Shown: positions 6,458 through 8,408 of the stretch, piece after piece
Numbering within the stretch: position 1 is the first letter of the stretch
How the letters are laid out: every line of letters starts with the position of its first letter
Origin: Rhodospirillaceae bacterium
Lineage (GTDB): Bacteria; Pseudomonadota; Alphaproteobacteria; Micavibrionales; UBA2020
DNA length: 8,408 bases
Direction: 5' to 3'
Assembly (NCBI GenBank): GCA_003524565.1
Contig: DQGU01000052.1
Coordinates: 1 to 8,408, forward strand
Notes under the pieces: generated by a model
Seen by the model: the letters and a program-made list of their open reading frames with translations, nothing else
The model's database searches: none
Told to the model about the DNA's origin: nothing
Position numbers and translations under genes: made by a program

Positions 6458-6497
6458 GCGCAAAATCTAGCGCATTTTATGCGCAAAATCTAGCGCA
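6456..6497. repeat. 19-bp tandem direct repeat with hairpin at the lnt start
   Basis: Two identical 19-base copies (6456-6474 and 6479-6497) with a 23-base period lie across the ATG of the first lnt. Each copy carries its own dyad, TGCGC-N8-GCGCA. Between them GCGCAT-AAA-ATGCGC (6470-6484, minus-strand sense) forms a perfect 6-bp stem with a triloop. On the lnt strand the repeat also creates a minimal ATG-CGC-TAG reading frame just upstream of the true start. No Shine-Dalgarno sequence is visible. It may be a tandem duplication, an operator pair or a translational control structure. Confidence 0.6.
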
Positions 6498-6530
6498 CAT
6501 CGGGCGTAAAGGCCAGGGCAGAGAAGGCGA

Positions 6531-7517
6531 TTACTCGGCTGCCGACGGCTTTTGCGGCAGGTTGCGCACGCGCAGGCGCATGATGCGGCGGGGGTCTGCG
6601 TCGATGACCTCGAATTCAAGGCCGCTTGAGTGCTTGATAAGCTCCCCGCGCGCGGGCACGCGGCCGGCGATATAGGACACAAGACCGCCGAGGGTGTCGT
6701 TTTCCTCGTGTTCTTCGTCTTCTGTGAAAAGCTTGCCGTATTTCGCTTCGAAATCGGTCAGCGGCATGCGCGCATCCACGATGGCAGAGCCGTCGGGGCG
6801 TTCAATCATCTGCGGGGCGATGTCGAAATCAAGTTCGTCCTCGACCTCGCCGACAATCGCGGAAATCAGGTCGTTGATGGTGATAAGGCCATCGATGCCG
6901 CCGAATTCGTCCACGACAAAGGCGATATGCACGCGCGACTGGCGCATTTGCAAAAGCAAATCCATGACGCGCATGGCGGGCGATACGACCAGCACGTCAC
7001 GCATGATGTCGCGGATTTCAAAATCGCGTCCTTGCACGAGTGCGGAGACGAGGTCTTTCATGTGCATGACGCCGACGATGTTGTCGAGGTCGTCTTTGTA
7101 AACCGGAATGCGGCTGTGCGGTTTTTGCTGCAAAAGGCTGTAGAGGTCTTCCTTGGTGGCGCTGCCGTTGATGGCCACGATATCCGCGCGCGGCACCATG
7201 ACGTCGATAACGGGCAGGTCGCGCAGCTGCAGGATGTTGGAAATCAGCATGCGTTCATGCGCGGCGACCGAAGACTGCGGCGCGCTGTCTTCTTCTTCAA
7301 TCAGCTCCTCGATAGCTTCGCGGAGCATGTCGTCGCTGTTTTGCTGACGTGCGGGCAGCAGGTTTTTAACCCAGCCCAGAATACGGCCATCGCCGTCTTT
7401 GGTATTTTGCTGCGGGGCAGGGACGGTTTCGGCCTGCCCGCTGCCTATCGGGGGTTCGTCGGATTCTGCGTCCGTCTTTTTCAAAGAGTCTTCCATCGGG
7501 CGACTATTTGCGTTCAT
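6531..7517 (-). CDS. CorC/TlyC-type CBS-domain protein
   Basis: 328 residues from the ATG at 7517. The first 85 or so are polar and probably disordered, with an acidic EAIEELIEEEDS stretch. A CBS pair follows (about 105-225): MLISNILQLRDLPVIDVMVPRADI, HSRIPVYKDDLDNIVGVMHMKDL, HIAFVVDEFGGIDGLITINDL. The C-terminal transporter-associated CorC_HlyC domain is about 235-320 (ENDTLGGLVSYIAGRVPARGE). There is no N-terminal DUF21 membrane domain, so this is the soluble CorC/YbeX type. CBS pairs of this family bind adenine nucleotides; E. coli CorC is linked to Mg/Co efflux, and its ybeZ-ybeY-ybeX-lnt context to ribosome and envelope homeostasis. The start is uncertain: ATG 7547 would overlap ybeY by 44 bases, ATG 7517 by 14, and ATG 7496 would leave a small gap. 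None has a clear ribosome binding site. Confidence 0.9.
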   Translation of the reverse strand: MNANSRPMEDSLKKTDAESDEPPIGSGQAETVPAPQQNTKDGDGRILGWVKNLLPARQQNSDDMLREAIEELIEEEDSAPQSSVAAHERMLISNILQLRDLPVIDVMVPRADIVAINGSATKEDLYSLLQQKPHSRIPVYKDDLDNIVGVMHMKDLVSALVQGRDFEIRDIMRDVLVVSPAMRVMDLLLQMRQSRVHIAFVVDEFGGIDGLITINDLISAIVGEVEDELDFDIAPQMIERPDGSAIVDARMPLTDFEAKYGKLFTEDEEHEENDTLGGLVSYIAGRVPARGELIKHSSGLEFEVIDADPRRIMRLRVRNLPQKPSAAE

Positions 7518-8175
7518 TTTTCGTGCGGCGTTTGTTTGGTTTGTCATCTTGGGTCAATAGGTCCATGTCTTTGTACGGGTCAGGATAGCCCATTGCACGC
7601 AAAATGTCACATTCTAATTTTTCCATAATTTTAGCATCTTTGGGGCGCATGTGGTCATAGCCCAAAAGGTGTAAAACGCCATGGACGACCAGATGAACAG
7701 TATGATTTTCCATGGTTTTTTGCTGTTCCCGCGTTTCGCGCACAATGGTCTGGAAACCGAGAACCACATCGCCGAGGGGGATGAACATATTTTTCGGGTA
7801 AACGTCCAGTGACGACTTTTTGAAGCTTTCAAGGTCGATTTGCGGGAAGGACAGCACGTTGGTTGGCTTGTCGATTCCCCGAAAATCGCGGTTCAGCATC
7901 TTCACATGCGCATCGTCCGTCAGGGTGATGGAAATTTCAAAACGGCGGCGCGCGAAGGCGGCGGGTTTTTTTGCGCCGTCAAAGGCGGCGGCGGCCGCGC
8001 GCTCTAGCCGGCTGTTCATGGCATAAAACGCGCGTTTCCATTTCGGCGATACGGTATCCAGAAGCACGCTGACGGAGGCGGGTTTTTTTGCCGCAACTTT
8101 GAGCGAGGCAGGCTTTGCGGGCACAGGTTTGGAAGTCGCGGTTTTCGCGCGGGCGGTTTTGCGCCGGTTTGTCAT
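7504..8175 (-). CDS. ybeY: Endoribonuclease YbeY (rRNA maturation factor) with N-terminal extension
   Basis: 223 residues; the family is usually about 150-180. YbeY is a zinc-dependent endoribonuclease acting in 16S rRNA 3'-end maturation and ribosome quality control. The zinc motif HGVLHLLGYDH is present with H165, H169 and H175, and the conserved FRGIDKPTNVLSF is at 98-110 including the conserved Arg99. The first 33 residues are an unusual basic Lys/Ala/Pro-rich tail (NRRKTARAKTATSKP, KVAAKKPAS) and the C terminus is also basic (KPNKRRTKNERK). The ATG start at 8175 is supported by AGGA at 8183-8186 (7-base spacing) and by a 4-base ATGA overlap with the phoH stop. The extension therefore looks genuine. 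Confidence 0.95.
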   Translation of the reverse strand: MTNRRKTARAKTATSKPVPAKPASLKVAAKKPASVSVLLDTVSPKWKRAFYAMNSRLERAAAAAFDGAKKPAAFARRRFEISITLTDDAHVKMLNRDFRGIDKPTNVLSFPQIDLESFKKSSLDVYPKNMFIPLGDVVLGFQTIVRETREQQKTMENHTVHLVVHGVLHLLGYDHMRPKDAKIMEKLECDILRAMGYPDPYKDMDLLTQDDKPNKRRTKNERK

Positions 8176-8408
8176 GTGCGTTTCCTGCCTTCGCTATTGT
8201 TGTTTTGCGGCTGTTCCTTGTCGCGCTTGTCGTAGGCTTCGACGATGCTTTTGACAAGGCGGCTGCGCACGACGTCCGCTTCGGCGAAACGTATCATGGC
8301 AACGTCCTTCACATCGCGCAAAACGTCGATGGCGTCATGCAGGCCGGATTTCTGTCCGGCGGGCAGGTCGGTCTGCGACAGGTCGCCCGTGATAATCATG
8401 CGGCTGCC
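8172..8408 (-). CDS. phoH: PhoH-family ATPase, C-terminal fragment (cut by window edge)
   Basis: Only the last 78 residues are in the window; the reading frame runs open through position 8408. The visible part has the family signature GSRMIITGDLSQTDLPAGQKSGL, including the ITGD-Q-DLP segment (Walker-B/sensor region of these RecD/Rad3-like P-loop ATPases), then IDVLRDVKDVAMIRF and DVVRSRLVKSIVEAYDK. PhoH/YbeZ is an RNA-associated NTPase that works with YbeY, consistent with the 4-base overlap with ybeY downstream. The tail EQPQNNNSEGRKRT is polar and variable. The P-loop lies outside the window. Confidence 0.92.
   Translation of the reverse strand, partial: GSRMIITGDLSQTDLPAGQKSGLHDAIDVLRDVKDVAMIRFAEADVVRSRLVKSIVEAYDKRDKEQPQNNNSEGRKRT

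Noticed and set aside
1..8408. tRNA, rRNA, CRISPR arrays or insertion sequences
   Set aside because: No tRNA-like cloverleaf, spaced repeat array, transposase frame or terminal inverted repeats were seen. The only tandem repeat is the two-copy element at 6456-6497.

Overview
The window looks like chromosomal DNA of an alphaproteobacterium. The minus strand carries the conserved run phoH - ybeY - corC/tlyC - lnt followed by a PraR/PhrR-like HTH regulator. This order is common in Alphaproteobacteria, where metK often comes next. Codon use is moderately GC-rich throughout and no gene stands out as foreign. The genus cannot be named from the sequence.

Right to left on the minus strand: the C-terminal end of phoH (cut by the right edge), ybeY, a CorC-type CBS protein, then two consecutive full-length apolipoprotein N-acyltransferase genes. 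phoH/ybeY and lnt/lnt2 each overlap by 4 bases (ATGA), and ybeY/corC are abutting or overlapping. This is an operon for RNA/ribosome quality control and envelope (lipoprotein) maturation. The second lnt copy keeps the Glu-Lys-Cys triad but has changed two other residues known to matter in E. coli Lnt, so it is probably a diverged paralogue. A 9-bp stem-loop closes the operon. A 19-bp direct repeat sits exactly at the start of the first lnt.

Positions 2799-3245 (minus strand) encode a single-domain XRE regulator with its own strong sigma70-type promoter. Convergent to it, with only 16 bases between the stop codons, a plus-strand gene (278-2782) encodes an 834-residue inverse autotransporter. 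It has a signal peptide, an N-terminal outer-membrane barrel, a right-handed beta-helix passenger and a C-terminal LamG-like lectin fold. A near-identical 14-bp imperfect palindrome (CATACG[A/G]ATGTAT[G/T]) lies in both promoters: inside the -35/-10 spacer of the adhesin and directly against the -35 of the regulator. I read this as a two-gene surface-adhesion module in which the regulator represses both the adhesin and itself. This is the most interesting thing here. The adhesin leader also has a hairpin and a T9 tract between its ribosome binding site and its start codon.

Positions 1-253 hold no gene. The left end has a minus-strand promoter and a strong Shine-Dalgarno sequence for a gene starting just outside the window (metK would fit, unproven). 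Positions about 66-190 show nothing I can name.
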